Below, one piece after another: positions 10,000 through 21,852 of a stretch of DNA of 64,000 bases. The first letter of the stretch is position 1; every line of letters starts with the position of its first letter. A model generated the notes under the pieces. It was not told where the DNA came from. It saw only the letters and a list, made by a program, of their open reading frames with translations, and did no database searches. This DNA comes from Cryptomeria japonica. Lineage: Eukaryota > Streptophyta > Pinopsida > Cupressales > Cupressaceae. Where the stretch lies: NCBI RefSeq assembly GCF_030272615.1, contig NC_081411.1:183108977-183172976 (forward strand), in the 5' to 3' direction. Both the position numbers and the translations under genes were made by a program.

Positions 10000-11277
10000 G
10001 TGCTTATTGATCCTTCGTGCATGGTTAATGTTATTACTGAAGAATTTCTTTTTACTTTGCAATTGAATCAAGTGATCTATGACAAAACAGATGTGATTGT
10101 GAAATTATTTGATGCATTTTCTTCTCCTGCAATTGGTTCTATTACACTACCTATTGAAGTTCATAACAAATCCCTTGATGTAAACTTTGCTATTATTCCT
10201 TCATCCGAACAATTTCGTGTGAAGCTTGGCTATCCTTGGCTATCTTCCATGAAAGCTATTGCTTCTCCTATTCATAAATGTTTGAAATTTCCCCATAATG
10301 GTGAAGTTGTTACTGTCAATCATAGTCTCTTTAAACCAACTGAAAGAACTTCCAGTGTTCCTATTGATTATTTTTGGCCTAAACAATTCCAATCTCTTCC
10401 TCCGCGAAGTGATCATCTTTTCAAATCTTATCAAAAGTGGAAAACAGATATGATCCTATCTCTAAGTGAACCTAGAACACCCAAACTTGATATTCCTATC
10501 ATTCTTGAGAAGGAAGTTCTTCCTTTGAAAGATAAAACTAATGTCTTTCCTCAAGAAGATTCCCAACCCGTTCCTATGGATGTGACTATGTCTATGTCTA
10601 ATAAACTTTCTAAAAGTAGGCCTATACCTCCTCGTCATGATGGACTTGGTCTTCTTCCTAAACCAAATATTCCTCCTTTATATGGAACAGTTCCTCCTCC
10701 TTCTTTTTATAGAGAGAAGAGACCTTCCTCTTCTCCTATTATCCAGCCTAAGAGGCCACAACCTAAACACCCAAGGGATAAGGATGAGAACATTCCTCCT
10801 CCTCAATCTTCTCCACTTCCTACTAAGACTAGACAAAATTGTTCTGCACATGAACGCCGACGAAAGCGTCATCTTAGAGCTCAGGCAGCTGCTTCTCAAA
10901 CTTTGCAATCCCCAAAAACACCTTCAACAAGCATTATTCCATTTTCTCCAAAATCTCCTAAACATAAGATGCATGATGGTCTTGATCCTGTGCGAGTTAA
11001 AGATCCTATTTTTATAAATCTTGATGATGATATAGATGAAAATGTTATTCATGATGAAAATGTTACTCCTCTTGCTTCTGATAGTGAATATGAACTTGTT
11101 GATATTGATAACCGTTTATCTAACGAATTTTCTAAAGCTTTTATCCTAGCTCCTAGACAAGAACAATGTGGCTTGGAACATGAACATAGCCCTTGTTTGG
11201 ATATTGTGATAGCTCCATCTGTTGTGTTGAATTGTCCTCCTCTAGCGTGTTCCCTGCCTTCCCGAAACATTGATTAG
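10000..11277 (+). CDS. E2 protease-like ORF
   Basis: A 425-codon open stretch following gag. Residues 1 to about 105 resemble the aspartic protease region of Tat elements: a VNVITEEFL segment, a SITLPIEVHN segment, and LGYPWLSSMKA with HKCLKFP, the last matching the equivalent part of E3 (LGRPWIHEMRA, HQCIKFP). The remaining two-thirds is Pro/Ser/Lys-rich with an acidic patch and is not recognisable. No reverse transcriptase follows. In autonomous elements this protease cleaves Gag and Pol; here only these two ORFs exist. Fossil element part. Confidence 0.7.
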   Translation: MLIDPSCMVNVITEEFLFTLQLNQVIYDKTDVIVKLFDAFSSPAIGSITLPIEVHNKSLDVNFAIIPSSEQFRVKLGYPWLSSMKAIASPIHKCLKFPHNGEVVTVNHSLFKPTERTSSVPIDYFWPKQFQSLPPRSDHLFKSYQKWKTDMILSLSEPRTPKLDIPIILEKEVLPLKDKTNVFPQEDSQPVPMDVTMSMSNKLSKSRPIPPRHDGLGLLPKPNIPPLYGTVPPPSFYREKRPSSSPIIQPKRPQPKHPRDKDENIPPPQSSPLPTKTRQNCSAHERRRKRHLRAQAAASQTLQSPKTPSTSIIPFSPKSPKHKMHDGLDPVRVKDPIFINLDDDIDENVIHDENVTPLASDSEYELVDIDNRLSNEFSKAFILAPRQEQCGLEHEHSPCLDIVIAPSVVLNCPPLACSLPSRNID

Positions 11278-12055
11278 CAAGATCGGGGGGTAGATGACAT
11301 GCTAGACTAGTTTCATTAGCATAGCAGACTCTCTCCTCCTCTCTTTTGTTACTTCTTCTATGTGTTATTCTCATTCTTCTATTTGTTGTCCTTAGTGTTG
11401 TCTACTTGAGGATGATGCAAAGCATTGAGATCTCTTTTGGTCTCTCTCATGTTGACTCAAAAGACACATGTGTTCCCTTCTTCTAGGTGACCTTCCTTGA
11501 TTGGGGAATGAAGAACAATTATGCATACATACATATGATATACATGAATTATCATACAGCATATTGACCCCGAGGAAAGCGAAGTCACCTCGTGCTTTGT
11601 GTTTTGTGTCTATTATCCTTGGGTTTATCTCACACTTGGGGGCTAAATCTTTGTGATAACGTGCCCCCTTCCCTTCTCATTTCTTATGTGTATCACTACC
11701 TTAAAGCAATCACCCCCATTGAGGCATGTGCGATCGCTTTAACGTAGGGGGGCATACACCCTGTCTATCCCTTCAGAATACTTGAAAATTTCTTGGCGAA
11801 CTTAAGCTTTGCCTTGAAAATTTTTGGTATTTCTCTTGCATGACTCATAGTGAGGGAACCTTACTACTGACAATCATGGTTCTCCCTCATGATCTTCCCT
11901 TTTACTTTGTCAATTGAAGTCGTAAGATCCTTAGTCCACTGGGGGCTTGGTGTGTCTTGCCTCCTTGACATGGTGAAAGTCTTTCAATGTTGTTTCCTTG
12001 TACTTTACCGAAAGTATGAGCGTACGCTTATACTCCCGCTAAAGTAGGGGCTAAA
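11278..12055 (+). other. 3' region of E2
   Basis: Non-coding stretch between the protease-like ORF and the 3' LTR. It ends in a modest purine-rich run (aaagtaggggctaaa, 12041-12055) that abuts the LTR and could serve as the polypurine tract. I see no pol-type sequence here. Confidence 0.6.
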
Positions 12056-13317
12056 TGCAGCATCCTAAAATTGCAACACTTGCAATTTCGACCGCATTTG
12101 GGTCTTCACGATGGCGATGCAACACCGAACCTGAATGGAGACCCCGAAACTTGTCCATGACATCAAAAACTGCATTTTCCAGCACCCTGCCCTAATCCTC
12201 CTTGCACCCCATTGTTCCTGGAGGTGGGACCATGGTGCCCAGCGCCCTGGTCCTTAAGGACCAGAGCGCCCAGCACCTTGGTCCCCCAGGACCATGGCAC
12301 CCAGTGCCCTGGTCCCTGGCCCTATTTTTGGGCCCGGTCTCTTTTGGGGCCTCGGGTCTTTATGTTTGCAATTCGGGAAATATTGTTTCCTGGTCGACCT
12401 AAGGTCAGAAAAATCAGTCTTTTAACCCTAATTGACAAGTATATAAACTACATTTCCTCTCCCATTTTGGTAAGATGGAAAAAAGGCGGAAGCGATACTC
12501 AAACATTCAAGCGTTCAAGCATTCAAGCATTCCTTCAAGCAATTGATCATTCTAAGTCTCCATTCAAGGCTAAGTGTTGCATTCAAAACAAGGATTCAAC
12601 CATTGAAGAGGAGATCACATACAACATACAACATACAACATGCAACAACATTTACACCTTCGCATGTAAGAATACAAACATTCTTACAACAAGGTATCAA
12701 GTACTTGTTTACATTACAATCATTTACATTTACAGCATTTCTCATTTCTTGGTTAATTCCAAAACCGGGGTTTGACCTAAGGGCAAACCCCTAATCCCTA
12801 ACCCCCCAATCATCTTCGCTTTTCTGTGTGTAGGTTGCAGGTACGCGGCTATAATTGAAGATCTGGAATCCTTGTGTAGAGACGAATAGATCCCCCTTTG
12901 TTTCGCGGATTTTTCGGAGGACCGTGTGCACGCCAGGCGCCATCGTCCCGTCAATTTTCGCTCAAATTTGCAAGACAACGCCGTCTCGACATTTCACTAC
13001 TAATTCCAGGTCCGCAGCTTCATCCTATATTCCTATCTCTATTTATAAGTGAATCTTTCTCACTTTTCATGCATTCCTAGCTTGATCCTTCTATCTACAT
13101 TCTTTACAAAAGAGGGTAGCCTTGCTGTCATAACCCTTGAAACTCATTTAGAATCCAATCTTGCATTGTGTGGGATTGGATCTTGTGGGTTTCAACCCCG
13201 CTTTTGAATGTAAAGTCTCCCCTAAGTGAAAACCGTCAATCCTAAGTGATCTCCTTCCCCTCTCCTCAGAGTGGTGGGGGGAACACTTGGGGTTCGCTCA
13301 CGATTTTCCGCTTTACA
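12056..13317 (+). repeat. 3' LTR of E2
   Basis: 1262 bp, from TGCAGCATCC to CGCTTTACA, 62 bp longer than the 5' LTR. The extra length is accounted for by extra copies of a roughly 30-nt GC-rich unit at 12228-12320 (three units here, one in the 5' LTR). Elsewhere it differs from the 5' LTR at about 4% of positions, by hand count. Confidence 0.9.
12228..12322 (+). repeat. GC-rich inverted-unit array in E2 3' LTR
   Basis: Three degenerate units of the form GGACCA...GCCCAG...CTGGTCC. Where two units meet, 12247-12264 reads CTGGTCCTTAAGGACCAG, a perfect 18-base palindrome. The 5' LTR has a single unit at the equivalent place. Confidence 0.8.
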
Positions 13318-13322
13318 CATTT
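13318..13322. repeat. Target-site duplication of E2, right copy
   Basis: CATTT, identical to 5500-5504. Confidence 0.9.
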
Positions 13323-13530
13323 TAATCCATGAAATAACATCTCTTGATAGATTTTGTTAAACAATTCTTGTGTCTTGTTTGCACTTCCATGTTTAGAATA
13401 CATGTCTATTAAATGAAAGCACATGATCAACTCCATGAAAATATATCTTATCCATCCTTCAAATGCCTATTTTAACCCAAGATTTAGATCAACTGCAAGA
13501 CTTTCGTGCTCAATAAAGATCAAACATCAA
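13323..13530 (-). pseudogene. PPR gene fragment, upstream part
   Basis: Minus-strand translation gives HLIDMYSKHGSANKTQELFNKI, the usual end of one PPR unit and start of the next, preceded by a degraded helix with WIRYIFMEL. It ends at the E2 target site and its continuation is the fragment at 5180-5504, so E2 split a PPR sequence that lies on the minus strand. Stops interrupt the reading upstream (near 13470), so the gene is dead. Beyond 13530 the sequence is no longer PPR-like. Confidence 0.75.
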
Positions 13531-13590
13531 CCAATTCCTTCAAAACAAATTTCATCAAGCTCGCCATGTTACAAGAAAAAATGGAACTAA

Positions 13591-14500
13591 GCTCTAATAC
13601 CATTTGGAAGGAAATGTGAGCATCCCAAAAAGACCTCTAAGAACTAGTATGCACCTTTAGTATCCTATGTTATATTATAAAATTATATTTCAACAACTCC
13701 ATGCAAGCACATACTACTATGTCATTAAAGAAGAAATATACATAGTTAATTTCCATTACCTTAACAATCTGAGGAAATATAATTCAATTTCCAAATTTTT
13801 GAAAATTTCAGCAGCATACTTGCATGTTAATTAATACTTTAAATAAAATAAGACATAATAGAAAGAACACCAATGTATGTGATGAAAATCCTTTCGGGTA
13901 AAAAACCCCACTCTCCAAAGCATGGAACTAATGTATTAATCAATAAAAAACTTTTTTATAATATATTTTTCATTCTCTAAGCCTTGACATTGAGATTTAC
14001 ATCTTGTTGTTCTCTAGAGGAAATACAACAGTATAATGAACAACTTTTGTCACACCTCCTTAAGTAAGTACTAGTATTTATAGAGCTTAGAATGCATAAA
14101 ATTACAAGTTTCCAAATCGCAAACCCAATGATGAAAATGTAACATGGAAGATTCCAAAAATATTACATATGTAAAAGTTAACTTTTCAATTGACAACACA
14201 TGCAAAACTTGCAATTTCCAATTATTACCAAAATTGCATAAGCAACTCACACCTGTCAAAAACATAACTACACCTCCAAAGGCATCCATATTCCATGTAG
14301 ATTCATAATGAAATAGAAACTACCATTATGAATAACTATATTTGTAATAGAAACATAAATAAACAATCAACCATGAATCCAATCAACTCATACAAAGTAG
14401 GACAACTATCTCCTAAACATAGAAACCATGTCAGCCTTGTCACTTCAAATGTATGAAACAACTCAATTTGCCACCCCCACAGCTGACATCATCGGGTGAA
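13591..14500 (-). mobile_element. Copia primer-binding site and LTR remnant
   Basis: On the minus strand 13591-13602 reads TGGTATTAGAGC, an initiator-Met-type primer site. Two bases beyond it an LTR-like sequence begins (TGGAAGG, 13605), the same arrangement as in E1 (TGTAAGG). Further landmarks shared with the E1 LTR are the block atcctttcgggtaaaaaacccc followed by actctccaaag near 13895, and a TATA-like run near 14070 (tatttatag read in reverse). The far end of the LTR was not found; 14500 is approximate. Broken remnant; no age estimate. Confidence 0.6.
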
Positions 14501-15480
14501 CATAAAATTAAGTACATAAGAACATTATTAACATAATATTAATATTAATAATTACCTAACCAATGCTAGGAAATCAAAGGCCGAGGCACCTAATTCCTAA
14601 CAAAATTGATGTCTATTTAGGGCTACATAGTTATAGAATCGTGCAATCTAAACTCATAGTATATAAACAAATTTTAATGAAAAATTAAAAATTATCACTT
14701 TATAATAATTTGACCTACTAAAGGGTAGCAATTTGATCCTACTTAAGAACCCATTTATGATAGTAATATCCTTAATATTTTCATGAAAGAATTTTCTACA
14801 TTCCTTGAATAGAAATCTATTAATGAAAATAAATTAGTGCAAAAAATTGGCAACAATAACTCAATAATAGGTGATTAAATATTGTTAGAAAAGATAACAC
14901 ATTACAAGATGGAGATGTCGATAGATTGAAACATGTTTGCATATATGCTTCAATAAAAATATACATTGTTGTTACAAGAAGTATTAAAGACAACTCATAT
15001 CGTAATACCAACTAAAAGACTAATACATCCCTATAAAAATTATAATTTTTAGAACCCTTTGAAATGAAACATAGCTCCCATTTTAAATCTATAATGAGAA
15101 AACAATCTTGAGATCAAATGACACTTGTCACATTTTACAATTGACAACCAAAACATTGTTAAAATGAAATGGATGTTTTACAATTGGAAAATTGGGAAAC
15201 ATGTAAAAGATCACACAAGCAACCATAAACTCAAAATCAATTACAAATTCTCAATCACAAAAATAGAGGATTGCAAATGAATACAATTAAATGAAATAAT
15301 CATGAAATTAAAACAATAATTGTGTCCATGCTAGTTGCCTCCACTGCTCTTCTTCCTTTTGTGTTGTATGGACTTGTTTGGCAGCATGATCATACAAAAA
15401 CTTGAAGACTGTGGTTGTCGAAGAATGAAGATCGAATTTTCTTTTATAGAATTCAAGATATCAATCAACAGTTTAGATTA
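14501..15480. other. No recognised gene
   Basis: AT-rich sequence. I looked for exons, LTR ends and RNA genes on both strands and found nothing I can support. It may be the interior or flank of old elements. Confidence 0.5.
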
Positions 15481-16090
15481 ATAAGTTAGCATATTAATGA
15501 ATGGTTGAAATTTATTGAGAAGATTTTTAATTGAAGAAAAAGCTAATTGATTTCTTTGTTAAGTGATTTGATGAATTGTTAAATAGTTATTATGAACGTA
15601 ACTCAAGACTTAATTAGCATTAAATAATTGAAAAAATATTTAATTGTGAATGAGAAACATAAATAAATATATAAAATAAAAAAATTATTTATTTTTAGAG
15701 TGATTTGTTTTTCAAAAATTGAGAAATTAAATAAGTTAGAGAATTTATTTAATTATGCATGAAAAGGAATTAAATAAATAAAAATATATATTTTTAATTT
15801 TTAAAAACATATGTTTAGAAATGCAAATAATTAAATAAATGAAAGAACTTATTTAATTATGAGAGAAAACAAAATTTGATTTAATTAAATAATAAAGATT
15901 ATTTAATTAAAGTGATGTGAAAAGCAATTAGTTAAATAATAGATTATTCAATTAATATTAGAAGGAAATTAAGAAATCATTTAATTATGAGGTTGGAGGG
16001 AAATTTGGTTTCTAAATTTGAACTAGAAGAATGACACTAGATTAATTAATTGAAAGAAAATGAGACGCAAAACATTTTTAGGTGTCTACA
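15481..16090 (-). repeat. LTR-like AT-rich sequence
   Basis: Long runs of (A/T)-rich repeats such as aattaaataa end at 16090 with ttttaggtgtctaca. The same end, ttttaggtgtctaca, closes both LTRs of E3 (22626 and 37421), and those LTRs also contain many aattaaataaataaa runs. This suggests an LTR of a related family in the same orientation, but I could not find its other end or a target duplication. Confidence 0.45.
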
Positions 16091-16134
16091 GATGCAACAA
16101 CTCATAAAAAAGTAGATTCTTTATAATAATCAAA

Positions 16135-16148
16135 GTCAGAAAGCCTTG
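16135..16148. repeat. Target-site duplication of the LINE, left copy
   Basis: gtcagaaagccttg matches gtcaaaaagccttg at 39775-39788 in 13 of 14 positions. The right copy directly follows a poly(A) run, as expected for a LINE insertion. Confidence 0.75.
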
Positions 16149-16392
16149 GGGTAGATAATTTGCATAATACAGTAGAATGAAGTTCTTATTTTATTAATAG
16201 AACTTGTGTCAAGTTGGGATGGCTAGACCTCTCGCTCAGAGAAACCATGGCTATGGCTGGACTTCTTGCAGTCTTTCTCCTCTACACCAGCCTCAGAGAC
16301 CAAGGAACCGAAATTTGTCGCGGGTTCAGAACCCGGTTAATCATCATCCGCCAAGGTTTTTTCCGAGCCAAATTTTTCAACAAAATTCTACT

Positions 16393-18180
16393 ATGGAGTT
16401 CCAAAACTTAGACTCCTGGGCAAAGAAGATCATGATGGGTCCAAACAGCATCCCTATTACAACCTGCAAAAAGAGTTTTGTTTCTACCAAGCAACCTCTT
16501 TCCTCCAAGTTGCGGCCTAGTCGCCAAAGACTGCAAAATCATCTTCCCCTTACAACAAGGCTACCTTATAGGGATTCGCACACCATGGGTGTACTCAACA
16601 AAGGTTTGCGAGCCAGGGATTCTAGAAATGCCTTTCCCTCATGCTCTAAACCTTCCTTTGAGTGCAAGGATTAGAAATGGTCCAGGAAATCAATGGGAAG
16701 CAAACTTTTCATGCTTCCATCGGATTCATTGAATCCCTCACTTGTCCATCTCAAGGAGAATGCCTTCTTTGTGAAATGGTGTGGCACTGATGGGACAAGA
16801 AAAGACATTATGGATTGGTGGAAATCTTCTTTCCCAGATCTCATAGCAGTCAGACAAATGCAGAATGACTTCTTGTTCATAGAATGTGTGGATGCGACAC
16901 TAAAAACATCAATCACAAAGAGTAGTCCCTTGTTCTTTCAAGGCTCCACCTTCCACTTCCTGGACTAGAATCCAGGATTTGATCCAGCACAACACAGGTT
17001 CGAGAAAACTCTTATTTGGATATCTTTAGTAGGCCTTTCATCTGAGTTCTGGTGCCTAGAATCACTCCTGAAGATTGGTGATGCTCTTGGCTTTCTGGTA
17101 GGGATTGAAGCCGATTTCCTTGAAGGTCGGAATGGGGATATAGCAAATATTTATGTAGAGATTGATCTTTCAAAAGGTTTCTACAGTGAGCTTGAGATCA
17201 TCTCAAAACTAGGCAGATGGAAGCAAAAGGTGATAAGACTGGGTAAAGCATTGCCTAGGAAATACCTGTTGAGAAACCAAATAGTTAATAATAGCTCCTT
17301 GGCAGCATCTCTGGGAGCTCTCAACCTCCCTCTTCAGCACTCAGAACCACTTGTGAACCCAGAGTCTCAAAAGAGGACCTTGGATCGAGATATTGCTCTG
17401 GACCTAGAAGTTGAAGTATTGGTCCAAGCTTTGTCAAAGCCCCTTCGCCAACCCCTTTGTAATGTCTCTACTCCTCCCCCGGACTTAATCGTGGTTCCTG
17501 ATCCCCTGACCCTCCATCCTCCTTTCTCTTGTCTGTGTTTTAGAAATAAGCTTGCAGGCTTAGATCCCCCGTCTCCCCACCTCTCTCCTCAGGAATCCCA
17601 ACCCTCCCCTGGTTTTCATCCACCTCTCATTCTATCCCCGATTGCCAAGCCTCAATCCCAAAAGGTCATTAGAAGTCTTTTCGAGCAAAAAAAAACCCTA
17701 GCCTTGAGTAGAGGAGCTTTCAATATATTCTTACAACCTCCATCTAAGGCCCCCAAAAGGAAAAGTTGCATTAAGCACAAGAACTCCAAGGGTTCATCTC
17801 ACAAAGCAAAATCCACTAAATGCAAAAATATCCATCTTCCAAAAATATTGCAAGAGGAGGAGGTTATTGAAGAGGATCTTAAAGCAGACATGGAGGAGAA
17901 TATCGAGACTTTTTTATCAGAGGGAGAAATTTCTCCTTCATCAGGCTGCCCCCCTCCCAAGCATCACTTTAACCTCTCAACGAAAATTCCTTTCCCTTTT
18001 CTGCTCTCTCCGCCATTTGAACCAAACAGTCTAGATTTATCTTTTGATCACGATGCTCAGAATCTTCTGCAGAATGTAATGATAGGAGAGGAAGACCAAG
18101 ATGCAATATTGGACAACCCCTTGGCAATTCTCTACTCACAGATCAAGGAGAAAAGAAAGCTAGGACTCCATCAGAATTAG
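16393..18180 (+). pseudogene. LINE ORF1 (DUF4283-like)
   Basis: ORF1 probably starts at the ATG at 16393 (MEFQNLDSWAKKI). After a frame change the 16693-17230 part gives a DUF4283-type domain: FVKWCGTDGTRKDIMDWW, FLFIECVD, and further on SSEFWCLESLLKIGDALGFLVG. The segment from 17230 to 18180 is open and encodes a Pro/Ser-rich, basic-then-acidic C-terminal region, ending KLGLHQN. Plant LINE ORF1 proteins bind element RNA. At least one in-frame stop (near 16966) and frame changes are visible, so it is a pseudogene. No CCHC knuckle was seen. Confidence 0.75.
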
Positions 18181-20659
18181 GAGGGCCTGGAGAAGCTGGA
18201 CTTTGGTTCATCCTCACCCAAGAAGGGCCGCAAGTCTTTCATAGAGACCAGATCATAGGATGGAATGGCAGAGAATCAATCTAAACTAATGGATCTTTGG
18301 AAAGTAGGGAAGGGAAACCCCCTTCTTGAACAACAATGAAAATCCTTTCTTGGAATGTTAGGGGTCTTAATGCCCCTAACAAATAGAGGGTGATCAAAAG
18401 ATAGATTCTTTTGATCAGTGCAGACTTAATTCTACTGGAAGAAACTAAATTGGAGGAAAAGCTAGTAGTTGCCTTTGGAAATGGGATTAGTTTCTCATTC
18501 CAAGCTTCTCTTCAAACAATAGTAGCATCAGAAGGTGCCTCTAGAGGATTAATGATAATTTGGATGTCCTCCCAAATTAAAGTTGAAGGTATCACATCTA
18601 GTAGGGATTGGATGCTTGCCAAAATCACTCACCTGTAGTCAAACAATTCTTTCTTTATCATCAATGTATATGGCCCAGTGTCTTCTTTCAAAAAGAGACT
18701 CACATGGTCTTCTCTGGATGGAGTATTGTCCACCTTATCTGAGGAACAAGTCTTTATTGGGGGGGATTTTAATGCTATCAGGAGTGCTTCAGATAAGAGG
18801 GGAGGAATCATTCACTTAGGGAGTGCCCAACAGGATTTTAACAATTGGATTGAAAGAAATGGCCTTTTGGAAATAGAATCAGGAGACACCTACACATGGA
18901 CAAACAAAAGGGAAGGCTTTAGTAATATAGAAAAAAAGATAGACATATTTTTTTGGCAAGGGGATTCGACTCTCTTTCCTTTTTCTCCCGCTTGCAATGT
19001 TCTCCCTTGCTCAGGCTCGAACCATTACCCCATTCTGCTCTCTTTACAAGGCACTCAGGGATCATCCAGGACTCCTTTTAGGTTTGAAAATATGTGGATG
19101 AAGGAGCCAAATTTCCTTTTATTGATAGAAAACTAGTGGAAGGAAGGATCATTTGAGGGCTCAAAACTTTTCTGCTTCATCGCAAAGCTAAAACTAGTCA
19201 AACAAAAACTGCTCCAATGCAACTCCCAGCATTTTAAAAACATCTTCTCATCAAAAAGACTTATAGAAGAGCAATTAGCAACTCTAAATGATAGGATTAT
19301 CTTGGCGGGTATGGATCAAGAATCCTTTCAACAGGAAAGGTCCCTCTTACTGGAATATGAAGACATCCTTTCGAAAGAAGAAATCTTTTGGAAGCAAAAA
19401 TCAAGAGAGAATTGGCTCAAAATGGGGGACAAAAACACTAAGTTTTTCCATATTGTAACAAAAATCAGAAGAAGCAAGAATTGGATATCCAAATTAGAAA
19501 TTAGAAGTAACCAAATCTTAGAGGATCCAGAGGTAATAAAGGAAGAGATTATTTCCTTCTACTCCAATCTCCTAAACAACAAAGAAGGATCCCACCTACT
19601 GGACCAAAAAAAGCTGATGTCTGGGATCCCCAAAATTATATCAGAGGAACAAAATCAGATGTTAAATGGGAAAATAAAAATGGAAGAAGTATTCCAAGCT
19701 CTAAACCAGCTCCCTTCTAGTAAGGCACCAGGGCCGGATGGCTTCCCTGGGGATTTCTATAAGAAATGCTAGCATATCTTTGGTCAAGAACTCTCTGAAG
19801 CTCTAGAGTGCTCAAGAAGATCAAGGAAAATTCTTAAAGAGGTAAATAATACCTTCATAGCTCTCATTCCAAGGAAGGAGAAGGTAGAAACTCTTGGAGA
19901 TTATAGGCATATCTCCCTATGCAAAACAGTCTATAAAATCCTCTCAAAAGTGATGACTAACAGATTGAAGCCTCTCATGAACAACATCATCTCAGAAGAA
20001 CAGACAGGGTTTGTACTGAGACGTTCAATTCTTGATGGAGTGATCATAGAACAAGAAGGAATCCACACCCTCCAAAGCACAAATAGGCCAGGTATGATAA
20101 TAAAGTTAGACATCACAAAAGCTTATGATAATGTAGATTGGCATTTTCTTTATAAAACCATGCAAGCTTTTGGCTTTGATAATCAATAAATTGGGTATTT
20201 GAGTGCATCTCAATGCCCAAATTCTCAATATTGGTTAATGAAAAACCAATGGGTTTCTTTTCATCCTCAAGGGGAATTAGGCAAGTGGACCCCCTTTCTC
20301 CTTTCCTATACATAATAATGGGGGAGGCTCTGGGATGGGCCATCAAAGCTAGCCATGCCAACCATAAGTTAGAAGGAATCAAAATAACTAAATATTTTAT
20401 AGTTACCCATCAACAGTTCATAGATGACAATCTTCTCTTGGGGATAGCAAATGTAAAGGAAGCCACTCATCTCAATTAGATCTTAGAGATGTCTAGTAGG
20501 GCTTTAGGCCAATTAAGAAATAAGGATAAGACTAAAGCCTTCTTCTTCACAACTCCAATCTCATTATAGACCAAAATTCTCAGAATTCTAAATTGCAAAG
20601 AAGGATGCCTTCCATGCACTTATTTGGGTATTCCAATAGATAGAGGCCTAAGGAACTCT

Positions 20660-20705
20660 AGATTCTGGGACCCCTAAGGAACTCTAGATTCTAGGAGTTT
20701 GAAAG
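20660..20705 (+). repeat. Small tandem duplication inside LINE ORF2
   Basis: The block aaggaactctagattct occurs twice, at 20650-20666 and 20677-20693, separated by a few bases. It lies inside the RT region and disturbs the frame; it is a local slippage event in a dead copy. Confidence 0.6.
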
Positions 20706-21852
20706 AAGTGCAAACTCCTGGAAGGGAAAATGGTTATCTTGGGTGGGAAGACTAGTGATGATCCAAGAAGTGATCTCGACCCTTCCAATTTACCTATTAT
20801 CTATATTATCCTTAACATCTAGTGCCAATTCCTTCATAATCAAGAAGATGAGAAATTTATTTTGGCAAAACACTGAAGAGAAGCATAAGATTGCTCTAAT
20901 AGCTTGGGACAAAATTATTAAGCCCAGACCAATGGATGGTCTAGGCATCAAGGACTTTAAATTGCAAAATTTAGCCTTAGGGGTTAAACTAGTCTGAAAA
21001 TTCATCAAAAACCCTACTGCTTCTTGGGTCAGAATGTTGGCAACAAAGTATCTCCCAGATCAGAATCATCTTAACATCCTCAGAGCAGGCAATTTCCCTA
21101 AGGGGTCTAGAACATGGAACTTCATCATATCCTATAGGAATCTAGTCTCAAATTTGATTTCTTGGGATATGCATGAGGGCTCATCTAGCCTATTTTGGGA
21201 GGACTCCTGTGGTGGTTATCCACCTCTGACAAATCTAATCCATATCCCTGCTACAGAACATTGGTTCAAACAGAATTGGGGCTCTAGAGTTAGAGACTAT
21301 CTGGAGATGGCTGAAATGTCGAATCCACAAAGTTGGAAATGGAAATCAATGGAGAGCTTGCTAATTCCAAGGGATGATCTAGAAGAACTCTTAGGCCACC
21401 TAGAAGCAAGAAACATCAGCCCCAGAAGAGGAGAAGACTCTCTTATTTGGGCGCCTTCCAAAATAGGACAGTATAACTCAAAAGATGGATACAAAATGCT
21501 TGTCAACCCTGTAGAGAAGAGCAATCACAAAACCCCTCTGAAAATGTTTTGGAGTTCCAAAGTCATACCAAAAGTGGGTATCTTTGCATGGTTGGCAGTT
21601 CGGAAAAAAATTCTAACAGCAGATAAGTTCACAAGAATGGGCTATGAAGGTCCTTCAAGATGCATTTTGTGTAAAGCTCAATCAGAGTCAGTGGACCATC
21701 TCCTCTTGAATTTCCCCTTTGCTTCCAACTGCTGGAGATGGCTCTGTGCTAAATTGGAGCTGATCATAGCCTTGCCAAATGAAATCAACTCTCTATTCCA
21801 AAGTTGGCCCCTTCACACAAAAGAGAGCTCTTTGAGCCAAATTATGGAAGTG

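Larger units (their letters stand above)
5505..13317 (+). mobile_element. Non-autonomous Ty3/gypsy (Tat-like) element E2
   Basis: A 7.8-kb LTR retrotransposon with LTRs at 5505-6704 and 12056-13317, a perfect CATTT target duplication, a primer-binding-like site just inside the left LTR, a long leader, a 673-codon gag ORF, a 425-codon protease-like ORF and a 3' region. No reverse transcriptase, RNase H or integrase sequence is visible anywhere between the LTRs. It therefore looks like a gag-protease element that depended on an autonomous relative for replication (the TR-GAG style of plant elements). By hand alignment the LTRs differ at roughly 4% of positions, mostly transitions; with a slow gymnosperm-like rate this suggests several million years or more. 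It is inserted in a PPR pseudogene. Confidence 0.9.

Noticed and set aside
15481-16090. A complete solo LTR bordered by a GATGC target duplication.
   Set aside because: The matching left border was not found, so only an LTR-like end is reported.
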